A stretch of DNA of 64,000 bases. Origin: Chitinophaga polysaccharea. GTDB taxonomy: Bacteria; Bacteroidota; Bacteroidia; Chitinophagales; Chitinophagaceae. The notes under the pieces are model-generated. The model had not been told where the DNA came from and made no database searches. It was given only the letters and a program-made list of their open reading frames with translations. The DNA lies in assembly GCF_007829335.1 (NCBI RefSeq), contig NZ_VIWO01000005.1, forward strand, positions 1 through 64,000, in the 5' to 3' direction. Position numbers and translations under genes: made by a program. Shown piece after piece: positions 51,662-60,780 of this stretch; position 1 is the stretch's first letter, and every line of letters begins with the position of its first letter.

Positions 51662-54445
51662 CTAGACTCTTTTTTTTATTAAATCGATTACCACTCTTAA
51701 TTCTTTTATGGTATCCTGTAATTCCTCACCCGCTTTCAGATACTCTAAAGGAAAATCCTTCTTAAGATATTCCATAAGTAGAAAATAAATTGGCCTCAAC
51801 ATCGTTTTAAAATCAACTCTAGATTCTTCAAACAAAGACAAACACGAGTTATATCTTTCTTTGGCAATCAACAAAAACATATAGTTTGATACCTGGTTGA
51901 GGACTGAATTAATAGATGATGACAAATCTTTATCCTGATTATCAGCTTCAGTTATAACCTTCGATAATTCAGTATAAGTACTTTGAAAATAATACAAGGC
52001 TTCTTCTTCCCGATCATTCCACAGCAGAATGCGTGCATATAACAATTTATCGGACAAATCCAACTCTTCGAATGGAGGAAGATGCTTTTTAAATAAGTGC
52101 AGTGCATACTCTTTTTTATCTGTCCGACCGCTTGAATAAATACTGCCTATGTAACAAACAACTCCGTAGCCACTCTCAAGCTCTAACGACTTTTCAAACA
52201 TTTCATCTGACGCCTCGTAATTTTTACTATCGCTATATATGTGCGCCAATTGATGTGCGGATTCAGCGTCTTTGTGCTGAACACCCAACTCAAACATTTC
52301 TATTGCCTTTCTTGTATCCTTCAAGTCTTCCATATATAGATCACCTAAAAGAGAGTAGCCTTTTACAATCCCTGCATCAATAGCCTTTTTGAAATAGAGC
52401 TCAGCTTTGGAGAAATTTGGGCGCTTCCTAACACGGTACCAGATGCCCATATCTATGAGAGCGTCCTTTTCATTCGCCTTTATAGCCTCATTGAAACACT
52501 TTTTCGCATTTCTTGTATCATTAATTGTCGCATATAAAATACCCAGCTTCGAATTCGCTCCCTCTACTTTCGCAATAATAGCTTCAGAATATAGTTCTTT
52601 TGCCTTGTCAAATTCTTTCTCACGAAGAAATATATCTCCAAGAAAAATCAGAGAAGACTTGAAATTCTTTTTAATTGCTTGTCTATGATACTTCTCTGCC
52701 TCTACAAGATCATGCCTGTACTTGTAGGCTATATTTCCCATTCTACTTGCAGCGTATGGATGAATAGGATTCTGTTGGAGGCTATTTTTAAGATAATACT
52801 CAGCCTTTTCAATATCACGTATATGATCCTCATAAATAATCCCCAGTATAAGAGCAGCATTAGCATCGTTCTTATCGAAAGATAAAACATACTCAGCAGC
52901 TTCTACACTCTTACTATAATTTCCAGTGACCAAAAAAAGCCATGTTGCAATTCTATAATATTGTATATCTTTCGTTGTCACCTGTTCCAATAGATCAAGA
53001 GCCTGATCAAATTTCTTCTCTTCCGTAAGTGATTGAATTTTTTGATAAATAAAATCACCAGGCGCAAATGACTTAGCCAACCTTTCTGGAAGTTTAGATT
53101 TAGTCTCTTTATATAGGAGCATTTTTAGCTCTTGAGGCACATTTTCACAGGATAGGAATGTATTTCCCATGTCAATTGCTGCATTAACATCGAATTCTCC
53201 CCCCTGCAAATTATCTATATGCGCAGCGACCCTCTTAGCTAATTCAGTCTCATCACACCAAGCATCGAAGAATCTAACGAGCCAGATAATACTATCTTTG
53301 TCATGCTTCCTACCAAAGCGCATTAGATACCATATATTCATAAAGCGCTCGCGAATTCGATACAAGTGATTCTTTGTATTTGTACGTACAATTTCAATCA
53401 TTTGATTTTTCTCTAAGGCCGCAAGAATCGATGATACATTCTTACTTTCGAAACGTGTAAGTCTGGTAATCTCTTTTACAGATACTGCATCCCACCTTCT
53501 AGCAATGACATCAACCACTTTTTGTTGCTGAGGCGACAACTGGTCTAATTCTGCTTTGTATAAAAAGGTAAGAGTATCAATCAATATGTACAGGTCATTT
53601 ATTGCCTTACCATTTTCGTTATCAAGAAAAATCTGGAATAGATATGAAATAGTTCTTGGAACTCCTCCCGTCAATCTCCTGAGGGACTCAACTCTGCCTG
53701 GATGATTCTCAATTATATAACGTATATCCTCCTCTGCTCCATATTGGCTTCCAATTCTGAGTAGCATAACCTCACATTCCTCACGACTTAAGCCCCCTAA
53801 TGTTGTTACATCAAAATAATTATAAGGGGGTTCCTCATAATTAATATATCCGTCAAAATAAGAGGTCGAAGACGCTAACAAATGAAAATTTAAATTGGAT
53901 GTGAATACTTCTTTAAATTTATCCCTCGCTTCTTGATCTAGTTTTCTTAAGAAAACACTTATATTCTCAATAAATAAAATGACGTTCTTGTTTTCTTTTT
54001 TTAACCGCTTATCCAACAGATCAAATACTAAAGGCTCATAGCCTCTCTCATTGTTGATGAGAATTTTCTCAATTTCCCGATAGAAGCCAATCCAGCCAAA
54101 ATTATCCTCAAGGACGCTTGCAACTGTCTCCCATAGATTCACTAACTCTGACAAATTATACTGTTCTTCAGTTAGCATTATAGGAAACAATACATCCTTT
54201 AAATTCTGATCGGATTCTATTTGATATTTCAATCTATATAAAAGCGTTGTTTTACCAGCACCGCGTTGTCCTATTACTAAATTCGGCCGCAGCTTGACAT
54301 TTCCCACGCTCAACCGTTTGATGTTCTTGTATATCTGTTCAAACTCCTTGATTCGGATTACAAACCCTTCTACAAGAATATCCCTTGACTTATTTCCAGT
54401 ATTATTTCTAAAAAGCAAATCCTCTTTCTTGACCTTCGTAACCAT
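51662..54445 (-). CDS. STAND ATPase with wHTH and TPR repeats
   Basis: 927 residues. P-loop NTPase: NLVIGQRGAGKTTLLYRLKY (about 55), Walker B NVILFIENISVFLR (about 157), VESLRRLTGGVPRTISYLF. A winged helix follows (about 300-380: QQKVVDVIARRWDAVSVKEI). The last 450 residues are TPR/SEL1-like repeats (for example ANAALILGIIYEDHIRDIEK and AELYFKKAIDAGIVKGYSLL). Such proteins sense intruders through their repeats. Its promoter carries two tandem palindromes (54447-54493), so expression is controlled by a specific factor, perhaps itself through the wHTH. Confidence 0.8.
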   Translation of the reverse strand: MVTKVKKEDLLFRNNTGNKSRDILVEGFVIRIKEFEQIYKNIKRLSVGNVKLRPNLVIGQRGAGKTTLLYRLKYQIESDQNLKDVLFPIMLTEEQYNLSELVNLWETVASVLEDNFGWIGFYREIEKILINNERGYEPLVFDLLDKRLKKENKNVILFIENISVFLRKLDQEARDKFKEVFTSNLNFHLLASSTSYFDGYINYEEPPYNYFDVTTLGGLSREECEVMLLRIGSQYGAEEDIRYIIENHPGRVESLRRLTGGVPRTISYLFQIFLDNENGKAINDLYILIDTLTFLYKAELDQLSPQQQKVVDVIARRWDAVSVKEITRLTRFESKNVSSILAALEKNQMIEIVRTNTKNHLYRIRERFMNIWYLMRFGRKHDKDSIIWLVRFFDAWCDETELAKRVAAHIDNLQGGEFDVNAAIDMGNTFLSCENVPQELKMLLYKETKSKLPERLAKSFAPGDFIYQKIQSLTEEKKFDQALDLLEQVTTKDIQYYRIATWLFLVTGNYSKSVEAAEYVLSFDKNDANAALILGIIYEDHIRDIEKAEYYLKNSLQQNPIHPYAASRMGNIAYKYRHDLVEAEKYHRQAIKKNFKSSLIFLGDIFLREKEFDKAKELYSEAIIAKVEGANSKLGILYATINDTRNAKKCFNEAIKANEKDALIDMGIWYRVRKRPNFSKAELYFKKAIDAGIVKGYSLLGDLYMEDLKDTRKAIEMFELGVQHKDAESAHQLAHIYSDSKNYEASDEMFEKSLELESGYGVVCYIGSIYSSGRTDKKEYALHLFKKHLPPFEELDLSDKLLYARILLWNDREEEALYYFQSTYTELSKVITEADNQDKDLSSSINSVLNQVSNYMFLLIAKERYNSCLSLFEESRVDFKTMLRPIYFLLMEYLKKDFPLEYLKAGEELQDTIKELRVVIDLIKKRV

Positions 54446-54446
54446 A

Positions 54447-54493
54447 TGACGATTATTTTCTCGTCAAAGATAATGACGATTATTTTCTCGTCA
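54447..54493 (-). promoter_or_regulatory. Promoter with two tandem palindromic operators
   Basis: Two identical 20-bp sites (54447-54466 and 54474-54493) with half-sites TGACGA and TCGTCA lie 27 bp apart. On the minus strand TTTG (54492-54495) and TATCTTTG (54465-54472) are exactly 19 bp apart; one palindrome fills the spacer and the other covers the start of transcription. The ATG is only 19 bp past the -7 box. Confidence 0.75.
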
Positions 54494-54571
54494 AAACATT
54501 TTGACATTTTTTTTATCGCCAAAATAAAATATGCAATTGACATAAATCATAATTTATTCATTTTAAACAAA

Positions 54572-55252
54572 TTACCTCTTATCCTTTGCAGTAGTGTCAA
54601 ATGAAAGGAGATTAAACATCGCCCGCATCCTACTCCTCAGCCTATTCCCATATACATCCTCCAGCTCCTGGCTATTCAAATTCGTCGTCACATGAGTAAT
54701 CATCTTGTTGGAAATAAAAAGATCATACCGTGAAAGCAGTATCTCCCCCATCACATTGCAGTTATTCCCCCAGTAGTTCACCGTCTGCTCCACGCCCAGG
54801 TCATCAAAACAATGAACCCGCGGCACATTGGTATAGGGGAAAAAGGCGTTGGTACTATATCGGCTGATAACATCGTACCCGATTTTGCAGAACTCAAAGC
54901 TGATCTGCCGGCAGGACACCATATGCGGTCGGTATGACTCCGGCGCCAAGGCTCTCATAAGGGTCATAAGGGAGGTTTTACCGCATCCGATCTTGCCGGT
55001 GAGAAGTATCCCTTTATGCAGGTCGATCCCCTCCACAGCGGCTATTGCTTCGTCTTGTAGGAAGTAAGCCAGCAGTTTGACGACCACCGGCCGGTCCACA
55101 TCATCGAGCCAGAAGCGGGGACCGTAGATATTCTTTCCATGTTCCTCCAGCTGCTGGAAGAGCTGATAGTAATCATAGGGGCTCTGAGTAGCTTTTGTTT
55201 TCATTGGTGTGGAGTCTTCCTGCCCCGGTTGATGGTCTGGTATGTTTGTCAT
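54572..55252 (-). CDS. DnaC/IstB-like AAA+ ATPase, copy B
   Basis: 226 residues, close to copy A. LTGKIGCGKTSLMTLMRAL, VHCFDDLGVEQTVNYWGNNC and RLRSRMRAMFNLLSF are shared. Helicase loader type, overlapping the upstream gene by 80 bp, as in copy A. In this copy the defence cargo lies directly downstream (54445 and lower), at the place where copy A has only the long hairpin. Confidence 0.82.
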   Translation of the reverse strand: MTNIPDHQPGQEDSTPMKTKATQSPYDYYQLFQQLEEHGKNIYGPRFWLDDVDRPVVVKLLAYFLQDEAIAAVEGIDLHKGILLTGKIGCGKTSLMTLMRALAPESYRPHMVSCRQISFEFCKIGYDVISRYSTNAFFPYTNVPRVHCFDDLGVEQTVNYWGNNCNVMGEILLSRYDLFISNKMITHVTTNLNSQELEDVYGNRLRSRMRAMFNLLSFDTTAKDKR

Positions 55253-56072
55253 GATGATCGGGTTTGGGTGGGTGAATGTTGAGTATCCATTTGTGGGCGG
55301 CGGCCTGCCAGTCGGTGATCAGTGTTTTGCCGCCCTGCCGCCAGCCGTTGGCCTGGTAGTGGTGGAAGAATTTGCCAGCTTCCACCTTCTGGTACCGGCA
55401 GACGGCAAAGAATTCCTGCACCTCGGACAGCGAGGGAAGAAGCCGCGCGGCGCCGGGTGAATTTTCCGCGCCGGGTGCATCCGGATCGTGCGGGAGGTTT
55501 TCAATTTCATTTTTATTTTTTTTTGTTGGGGGCGGGAGCTTGTTTTCTCCCTCCTGTTTACTATTGTTTATATGTTTATTAAAGTGGCCCACTTTTGGGC
55601 CTGTATGTGGCCCGGAATTGGGCCATGTGTCGGACTCAATATTGGGCCTCGTGTGTGGCCCAGTTTTGAGCAGGTGATGTGGCTCACTTTTGGGCCTCAT
55701 GGAGGCGGCTTTAAGGTCCTGAAACAGAAATAGCTGTTCAGGATGAGGATCTGCGATAAAATCCGCCAGGGGAATGATGGACACGTAGCTGGTGGCATAA
55801 GCCTGCCGGGCCTGTGCGTAGATAATGTAGCGGCAATGATCCAGGTGCTTCAGGCAACGTACATAGGTGCTCCGGGAGCCGATGCAGGAAAGGCGCATGA
55901 CTTCTTCGCGCAGGATGGGAAAGGGATTCTGGAACCGGTGATAGTTCCAGACCTGAAACAATGCCAGGTAGAGGCTTACATGATTGGCCTGTAAGCGGGT
56001 TTCTTTCCGCACCTGTGCGAAGAAAGCATTGAGGTGTTTGATGTAGTTGGTATGAGCTGCTGGCGCCGGCAT
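55173..56072 (-). CDS. Winged-helix replication-type protein, copy B
   Basis: 299 residues, same length as copy A. The N-terminal domain is YIKHLNAFFAQVRKETRLQA then SLYLALFQVWNYHRFQNPFP. It has the same low-complexity GP-rich linker and DnaD-like C-terminus (FFHHYQANGWRQGGKTLITD). The linker varies more than the ends. It overlaps the HTH_17 stop by one base. Confidence 0.75.
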   Translation of the reverse strand: MPAPAAHTNYIKHLNAFFAQVRKETRLQANHVSLYLALFQVWNYHRFQNPFPILREEVMRLSCIGSRSTYVRCLKHLDHCRYIIYAQARQAYATSYVSIIPLADFIADPHPEQLFLFQDLKAASMRPKSEPHHLLKTGPHTRPNIESDTWPNSGPHTGPKVGHFNKHINNSKQEGENKLPPPTKKNKNEIENLPHDPDAPGAENSPGAARLLPSLSEVQEFFAVCRYQKVEAGKFFHHYQANGWRQGGKTLITDWQAAAHKWILNIHPPKPDHHDKHTRPSTGAGRLHTNENKSYSEPL

Positions 56073-56350
56073 CAGGAACGCTTAACGGTTTTCCGGGTGC
56101 CTTCCATCAGTTGGAGAATGTCGTCGTAGTCGTAGAAGATTAAGCCGCCGATTTTGGTGAAGGACAGCGTACCGTTGATACGCATGTTTTGAAGTGTGCC
56201 GGGAGAGATGCCCAGCATGTCGCGGACTTCGTAGGTTTTGAGCCATTTCTTGGGTTGGAGGGCCGGGGCGTTGACGAGCTCCCGTAGTTCCCGGAATAAT
56301 TCTGTTTTGAAGATCGCCAGATCTTCGCGGGTGAGGATTTCTGCTGCCAT
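56072..56350 (-). CDS. HTH_17 excisionase-like protein, copy B
   Basis: 92 residues. KWLKTYEVRDMLGISPGTLQ, NMRINGTLSFTKIGGLIFYD and YDDILQLMEG. Paralog of 5813-6097, same operon position. Confidence 0.85.
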   Translation of the reverse strand: MAAEILTREDLAIFKTELFRELRELVNAPALQPKKWLKTYEVRDMLGISPGTLQNMRINGTLSFTKIGGLIFYDYDDILQLMEGTRKTVKRS

Positions 56351-56510
56351 ATGATTTGGGTTTGTTTGTTATGGCAGCAAAAGAAAAATTATTACTCACG
56401 CAAGAATAGTTACAGGGGTTTTACAACCCCTTGTAACTATTTGATTATCAAAATAAATAATTTGATATAATTATTTTCACAATATTAGAATCGGTGCATG
56501 ATAGGTAAAA

Positions 56511-57770
56511 TCAGAACTGTTGCAGGAAACAATTGGCTATCAGGCAGGCAACCACGTTTAAGCCTTTATGTGACTGATTGATCAGCTTCATGAGGAGATC
56601 GCGTACAGACTTTGACACTGCGGCGTTGTCGTTGTAAAAGTTGTTCCGGAGGCTACTGGGAGAAATGCTGTCCTGCTTTACGGAGGTGAAGAAGTACGAA
56701 AAGAAGTCCAGGACTTCCGCCCTATTCTTGTTTACATAAATACCGCTATCCAGCAACAACTTTAGAATATGGCCGATTTGTGGGACCGAAAAAACGGTTT
56801 GCACTTTAAAGTCTTTCCAGCGGCTTAATTCCTCCGGCAGGTGCGCTGCGCCTGACGTGGCGTTGATTTCCTTGTGGTAAACAATTTCTTCTGCCAGCCA
56901 CGATTGCATTTTATGTTGAAGCGGAAGACGTTGGGAATTGAATACAAATGCGGGCTTCAAGGTGGCCTGGCTAATTTTCTTCTGTAGGAACATTAGCCGT
57001 TCCAGCTTTTCGCGGAAGGTGGGAAAGGTGGTTAGCTCTTCGGTGATCATGCCGCACCAGTATTCAAAATAGTGGACGCTGTTGAAATTGATGAACAGCA
57101 ACAGGTCGTGCAGCTTTTGCGGAAATACAGTTTGCTCTCCGCTGGCATCGAGCAGCTGAAATAACCGTTTATTCATTTCTGTTAGGTAGTGCAGCTGCCG
57201 GTAGGTAATAGGAGAACTGGTATGAATGTTCTTTGTTAGTTCCAGGAAGGGCATGAATACAACGTTTTGCAGTTGCTCATCTATGCCGGAGGAAAGAAAA
57301 CCCGCTTTCAGCAATGTTATGTCTTCCCGGAATTTAGCCTGGGCTTTTAGCAGGTAGCATGGCGGAACTTTGCAATCAATGTCGAGATACCGTTCAAATT
57401 TTTGTTCGAGGTGTGCCAGTAGTTCGGCCAGATGGAAGTAGAGGATTTTGTAGAGGTTTGACCAGGTGTGCTTACCCGTGGGCATGGCATCACCGACCAG
57501 GCTTTCAGCCGGCAGGTTTCTGGCTATGCTATTCATCTGTGCAACCAGCTGCCGCTGACTTTGTTGTATGAACCTTCCAATCTGCTTTTCCTTTGGGAGG
57601 TCGTACAGATAGTTGCCAGTGCATTCCAGGATCTTGTTTTTTTCGTTGATGATGTCTTTAATGGCTTGCGTGTAGAATTGTTCGTCTGGATGTTTTTGTT
57701 CGGTTGATGCTTGTTGCAGGTCAACGTGAATAAATTTTTCAAAAAAGGATAATGGGTAATACTGTTGCAT
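56511..57770 (-). CDS. RteC-like protein, copy B
   Basis: 419 residues from MQQYYPLSFFEKFIHVD (the upstream start would add 17 residues not in copy A). C-terminal RteC-type region: SVPQIGHILKLLLDSGIYVN, FFSYFFTSVKQDSISPSSLR. Precedes HTH_17; the integrase gene is upstream on the same strand, separated by about 210 bp. Regulates excision in CTnDOT-type elements. Confidence 0.82.
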   Translation of the reverse strand: MQQYYPLSFFEKFIHVDLQQASTEQKHPDEQFYTQAIKDIINEKNKILECTGNYLYDLPKEKQIGRFIQQSQRQLVAQMNSIARNLPAESLVGDAMPTGKHTWSNLYKILYFHLAELLAHLEQKFERYLDIDCKVPPCYLLKAQAKFREDITLLKAGFLSSGIDEQLQNVVFMPFLELTKNIHTSSPITYRQLHYLTEMNKRLFQLLDASGEQTVFPQKLHDLLLFINFNSVHYFEYWCGMITEELTTFPTFREKLERLMFLQKKISQATLKPAFVFNSQRLPLQHKMQSWLAEEIVYHKEINATSGAAHLPEELSRWKDFKVQTVFSVPQIGHILKLLLDSGIYVNKNRAEVLDFFSYFFTSVKQDSISPSSLRNNFYNDNAAVSKSVRDLLMKLINQSHKGLNVVACLIANCFLQQF

Positions 57771-57980
57771 ATTGGTGGTTTTAAAATGTGCGCAGTATAG
57801 TTTTGATTGCGTAATGGTCATTCATAGTCACATGATCGGGGTCTGGGGTTGTGATACGCTAAGTATCAACAGGGATTGCAATAAAATATATCGGGCAAAA
57901 AGAAGATGTTAACGAGTTGTTAATCAGGCACTTACCAAAGCAGACGGGCCTTTCAGCCTGTCTGCCTTGATAAGTTAGAA

Positions 57981-59243
57981 TCAGGCTACAGCCTTGCTCA
58001 GCATGGATTCCGGCAATTTAAGGTTAAACCGTTGCTTCAATACCTGCATATCTTCACTCACTTTACTGGCGACTATCTTAGCATAGATCTGCGTGGTGCG
58101 TATGGATTTATGCCCCAGCATGGCGCTTACTGTTTCAAGTGGTACACCGTTGGCCAGCGTAACGGTGGTTGCAAAGGTGTGCCGCGCGGTGTGCGTGGTG
58201 AGGTTCTTATCAATGCCGCAGAGGTCTGCTATTTCTTTGAGGTATCCGTTAAAGCGTTGATTGCTTTTGATGGGCAGTAATACGTTGTTGGCAACGCAGT
58301 GCGGATGCTCACGATACTTCCGCAGGATTTCTTTCGCTAACGGTAACAGGGGAACGTTTTCGCGGCACCAGGTCTTTTCCCTGTTTTTCACGATCCAGTC
58401 TTCGCCGTCGAAATATTTAGCGATACTGTCGGGAGTGAGCAGCAGCGCATCTTTATAGGCGTAGCCGGTGAGCGTCATAAATACGTAGGCGTCTTTTGCT
58501 TCCTGCAGGCGGGGAATGGAGAATTCTTTATGATACAGTGCGCTGAGTTCTGCCACGGTGAGTATATCCCGCTCCGGGTTGATATAGGAGCATACATAAT
58601 CCTGCAAGGGGTTACACTGCAACCATTTCCGCTGGACTGCCAGTTTTAACAGCTGCTTGGTATTCTTCAGGTATTTCATGGCGGTATTATCCTGGATACC
58701 TTCCGTAAGGGTGAGATAGTCGAAGAAATCTTCTGCAAAGGAAAACTCAATTCTTTCCAAGGGGATATCTTTCATTTTGAGAACGCCGGAAAGAAAGACC
58801 GTGATCTTATCCTTTGTGGTGAGCCATTTTTTGTAGGTGCTGTTTTCCCGCTTTCCCTTATCTACTTTTTCTTTAAACTTCCCGTTGTGAAAGTCTACGA
58901 CTTGCAGCAGTGTTTGTTTTTCCTGATGAACGCCCAGGTAAGCGTTTTTGATCATAGTGGGGGTAACGGTTGACCCCTGCTTTTTCAACAGGTTGTAGTG
59001 CCGAAGTAGCTCACCTTTGACATGCAATAACTGATTATTAATCTCAATTACCTCTGTTGATCTGCCCATGACGACGCCCGCCCTCTTGTCAAACCTGGAG
59101 GGATCGACCTGATAGCCGATAGAAAAACTGTCTTTGGGAAATCCGGTAACAGTGATACGGACGCAGATAGTAGCTTTTCCGTTTGTGTTATTGTTGTCGT
59201 ACCGGAGATAATAAAGGATTGATAAATCCTGACTTACTTTCAT
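57981..59243 (-). CDS. Tyrosine recombinase of element 2
   Basis: 420 residues. Arm-binding N-terminus (ILYYLRYDNNNTNGKATICV then RITVTGFPKDSFSIGYQVDP), core-binding domain to about 210, catalytic domain with MTLTGYAYKDALLLTPDSIA, HTARHTFATTVTLANGVPLE (His-x-x-Arg), MLGHKSIRTTQIYAKI (His and nucleophile Tyr). The first catalytic Arg position appears as Tyr/Ala in TGYAYKD, a usual variant of this Bacteroidota group. It faces the arm repeat at 59373 and the tRNA, its integration site. Confidence 0.9.
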   Translation of the reverse strand: MKVSQDLSILYYLRYDNNNTNGKATICVRITVTGFPKDSFSIGYQVDPSRFDKRAGVVMGRSTEVIEINNQLLHVKGELLRHYNLLKKQGSTVTPTMIKNAYLGVHQEKQTLLQVVDFHNGKFKEKVDKGKRENSTYKKWLTTKDKITVFLSGVLKMKDIPLERIEFSFAEDFFDYLTLTEGIQDNTAMKYLKNTKQLLKLAVQRKWLQCNPLQDYVCSYINPERDILTVAELSALYHKEFSIPRLQEAKDAYVFMTLTGYAYKDALLLTPDSIAKYFDGEDWIVKNREKTWCRENVPLLPLAKEILRKYREHPHCVANNVLLPIKSNQRFNGYLKEIADLCGIDKNLTTHTARHTFATTVTLANGVPLETVSAMLGHKSIRTTQIYAKIVASKVSEDMQVLKQRFNLKLPESMLSKAVA

Positions 59244-59345
59244 AGTCTACTAAGTTTTGGTTACCGATTTTTGGTGTTGTTTGGTGTTTTTTAGATCGGT
59301 TTGCAAGTCCTAAAACCCTTTACTGGTAAGTATTCCAGAAAAAAA

Positions 59346-59391
59346 TGTCTACACTAAATTTAAATTTTTAAGTGTAGACATTTTTGTAGAC
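59346..59391 (+). repeat. Element 2 right arm sites and inverted repeat
   Basis: TGTCTACA (59346-59353), TGTAGACA (59373-59380) and TGTAGAC (59385-59391). The last two form the 19-bp repeat shared with 34755-34773. The first two form a 15-bp-stem hairpin just upstream of the integrase start. Confidence 0.75.
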
Positions 59392-59437
59392 GTTTAAAAT
59401 CGTTTGATCTGATTTATCTTTTCATACCAAAAGCAGA

Positions 59438-59471
59438 AAAGCCGCTTAAATCCTACGATTCAAGCGGCTTT
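59438..59471 (-). terminator. Terminator after tRNA-Lys
   Basis: AAAGCCGCTT (59438-59447) pairs with AAGCGGCTTT (59462-59471); TTTTCTG follows on the minus strand. It is carried by the element, so integration supplies a terminator to the tRNA. Confidence 0.75.
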
Positions 59472-59493
59472 AATTTCCTTTGATGATTTAGTA

Positions 59494-59510
59494 GTGATCC
59501 CGCTGGGACT
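59494..59510 (+). repeat. att core in tRNA-Lys (right copy)
   Basis: The 17 bp are the tRNA acceptor and T-stem 3' strand plus one base, shared with 34691-34707 and (15 bp) 23498-23512. Confidence 0.85.
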
Positions 59511-59567
59511 CGAACCCAGGACCCATACATTAAAAGTGTATTGCTCTACCAACTGAGCTACGGAATC
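59495..59567 (-). tRNA. tRNA-Lys (anticodon UUU)
   Basis: A 73-nt cloverleaf on the minus strand. Acceptor GATTCCG pairs with CGGGATC (one G-U), D arm GCTC..GAGC, anticodon stem ATACA/TGTAT with loop CTTTTAA (anticodon TTT), T arm CTGGG/CCCAG with TTCGAGT loop, discriminator A; CCA not encoded. Its 3' end serves as the integration site for at least two elements. Confidence 0.97.
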
Positions 59568-59732
59568 CTTTGCTGTTAAGCGGTTGCAAAAATAGGAATA
59601 TTTTCATTCCTGCCAAATTTTTATTCAAATTTATTCGCGAACCCGCTGCTGTGGTTTATTATAACGCATAAACACCCAAAATAGTTCAGTACATTTCTGT
59701 AAATGCCTTATAATAAATTGATGTTACTCACC

Positions 59733-59740
59733 TATTTTTG
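59733..59740 (+). promoter_or_regulatory. Promoter -7 element of SDR gene
   Basis: TATTTTTG matches TAnnTTTG and gives a short leader before the ATG at 59759. The -33 element is not clear. Confidence 0.4.
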
Positions 59741-59758
59741 TGTCGCTAAATTATACCC

Positions 59759-60571
59759 ATGAATACGTATTTTCAGAATAAGACGGTAGTTATTACCGGC
59801 GGATCTTCAGGAATTGGTAAGGCACTGGTCGTTGACCTGCTGGCACAGGGCGCTACCGTAGCGGTGTGTGGCCGCAAGCAGGCGGCGCTGGAGGCATTGC
59901 AACAGGAACTTGGCAGCCAGCAGCTGTTTACCTTTGTGGCCGATGTGAGTGTGGAAGCCGATTGTAAAGCGTTTATTGATGCCACGCTGATGAAGTATGG
60001 TAAGATAGATGTGCTGATTAATAACGCCGGGATTTCTATGCGGGCGTTGTTCCGTGATTTGGATATTAAGGTGCTGAAATCGCTGATGGATATTAATTTC
60101 TGGGGTACAGTATATTGTACCAAGTTTGCGTTTCCGTCTATTTTGGCGAACAAGGGTACTATTGTGGGCGTGTCTTCTATTGCGGGCTACCGGGGATTAC
60201 CGGGACGCACAGGCTACTCTGCTTCTAAGTTTGCGATGCAGGGTTTCCTGGAGGCGCTGCGTACAGAAAATTTACATACAGGCGTTAACGTGATGTGGGT
60301 ATGTCCTGGATTTACGGCGTCGAACATACGTAATACAGCGTTGAATCCGGAAGGTAATGCACAGAGTGAAACGCCGTTGGATGAAGCGAAGCTGATGAGC
60401 GCGGAGGCGGTAGCCGCTGAAATTACGAAAGCGATTGCTAAGCGCAAACGTACGCTGGTACTTACCGGCCAGGGAAAGCTCACGGTGTTCCTGAGTAAGA
60501 TCTTGCCGGGGGTGTTGGATGGACTGGTATTTAATCACTTTAAAAAGGAGCCTGGTTCTCCGTTACAGTAG
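59759..60571 (+). CDS. Short-chain dehydrogenase/reductase
   Basis: 270 residues. NAD(P) motif VVITGGSSGIGKALV, NNAG in DVLINNAGISMRAL, active Ser in GVSSIAGYRGLPGR and Tyr-x3-Lys in GYSASKFAMQGF. A DHRS7/SDR-family oxidoreductase, substrate unknown. First chromosomal gene to the right of the tRNA; its higher GC content and cleaner codon use contrast with the island. Confidence 0.93.
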   Translation: MNTYFQNKTVVITGGSSGIGKALVVDLLAQGATVAVCGRKQAALEALQQELGSQQLFTFVADVSVEADCKAFIDATLMKYGKIDVLINNAGISMRALFRDLDIKVLKSLMDINFWGTVYCTKFAFPSILANKGTIVGVSSIAGYRGLPGRTGYSASKFAMQGFLEALRTENLHTGVNVMWVCPGFTASNIRNTALNPEGNAQSETPLDEAKLMSAEAVAAEITKAIAKRKRTLVLTGQGKLTVFLSKILPGVLDGLVFNHFKKEPGSPLQ

Positions 60572-60780
60572 CCAACAGCCGTTGACGTTAGTGGGAAAAA
60601 ATTCCGTTCAAAATACGATCGCCTCGGGTTTTTTATCGTTATTTGCACTAAGTTCAGCTCACGTAACCCCCATGGCATCTTTTTTGGAAGGAAAGCGCAC
60701 ATTTAAACTTGCCATTCTGAAATGAACAAAAGGTGAGAACGGGATTTTGAACATAGGGATTTGGATTTAGATTTTCGGGC

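Larger units (their letters stand above)
34691..59510. mobile_element. Integrative element 2 (defence island) at tRNA-Lys
   Basis: Limits are the tRNA-Lys core copies 34691-34707 and 59494-59510. Inside the ends, 34755-34773 and 59373-59391 share a 19-bp repeat (two TGTAGAC units 12 bp apart, 17 of 19 bases identical), read as arm sites of its integrase (57981-59243). It carries OLD/HEPN-like, DUF4238, copy B toxin-like module, helicase-nuclease, CBASS and STAND genes. About 24.8 kb. No relaxase was seen. Confidence 0.8.
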
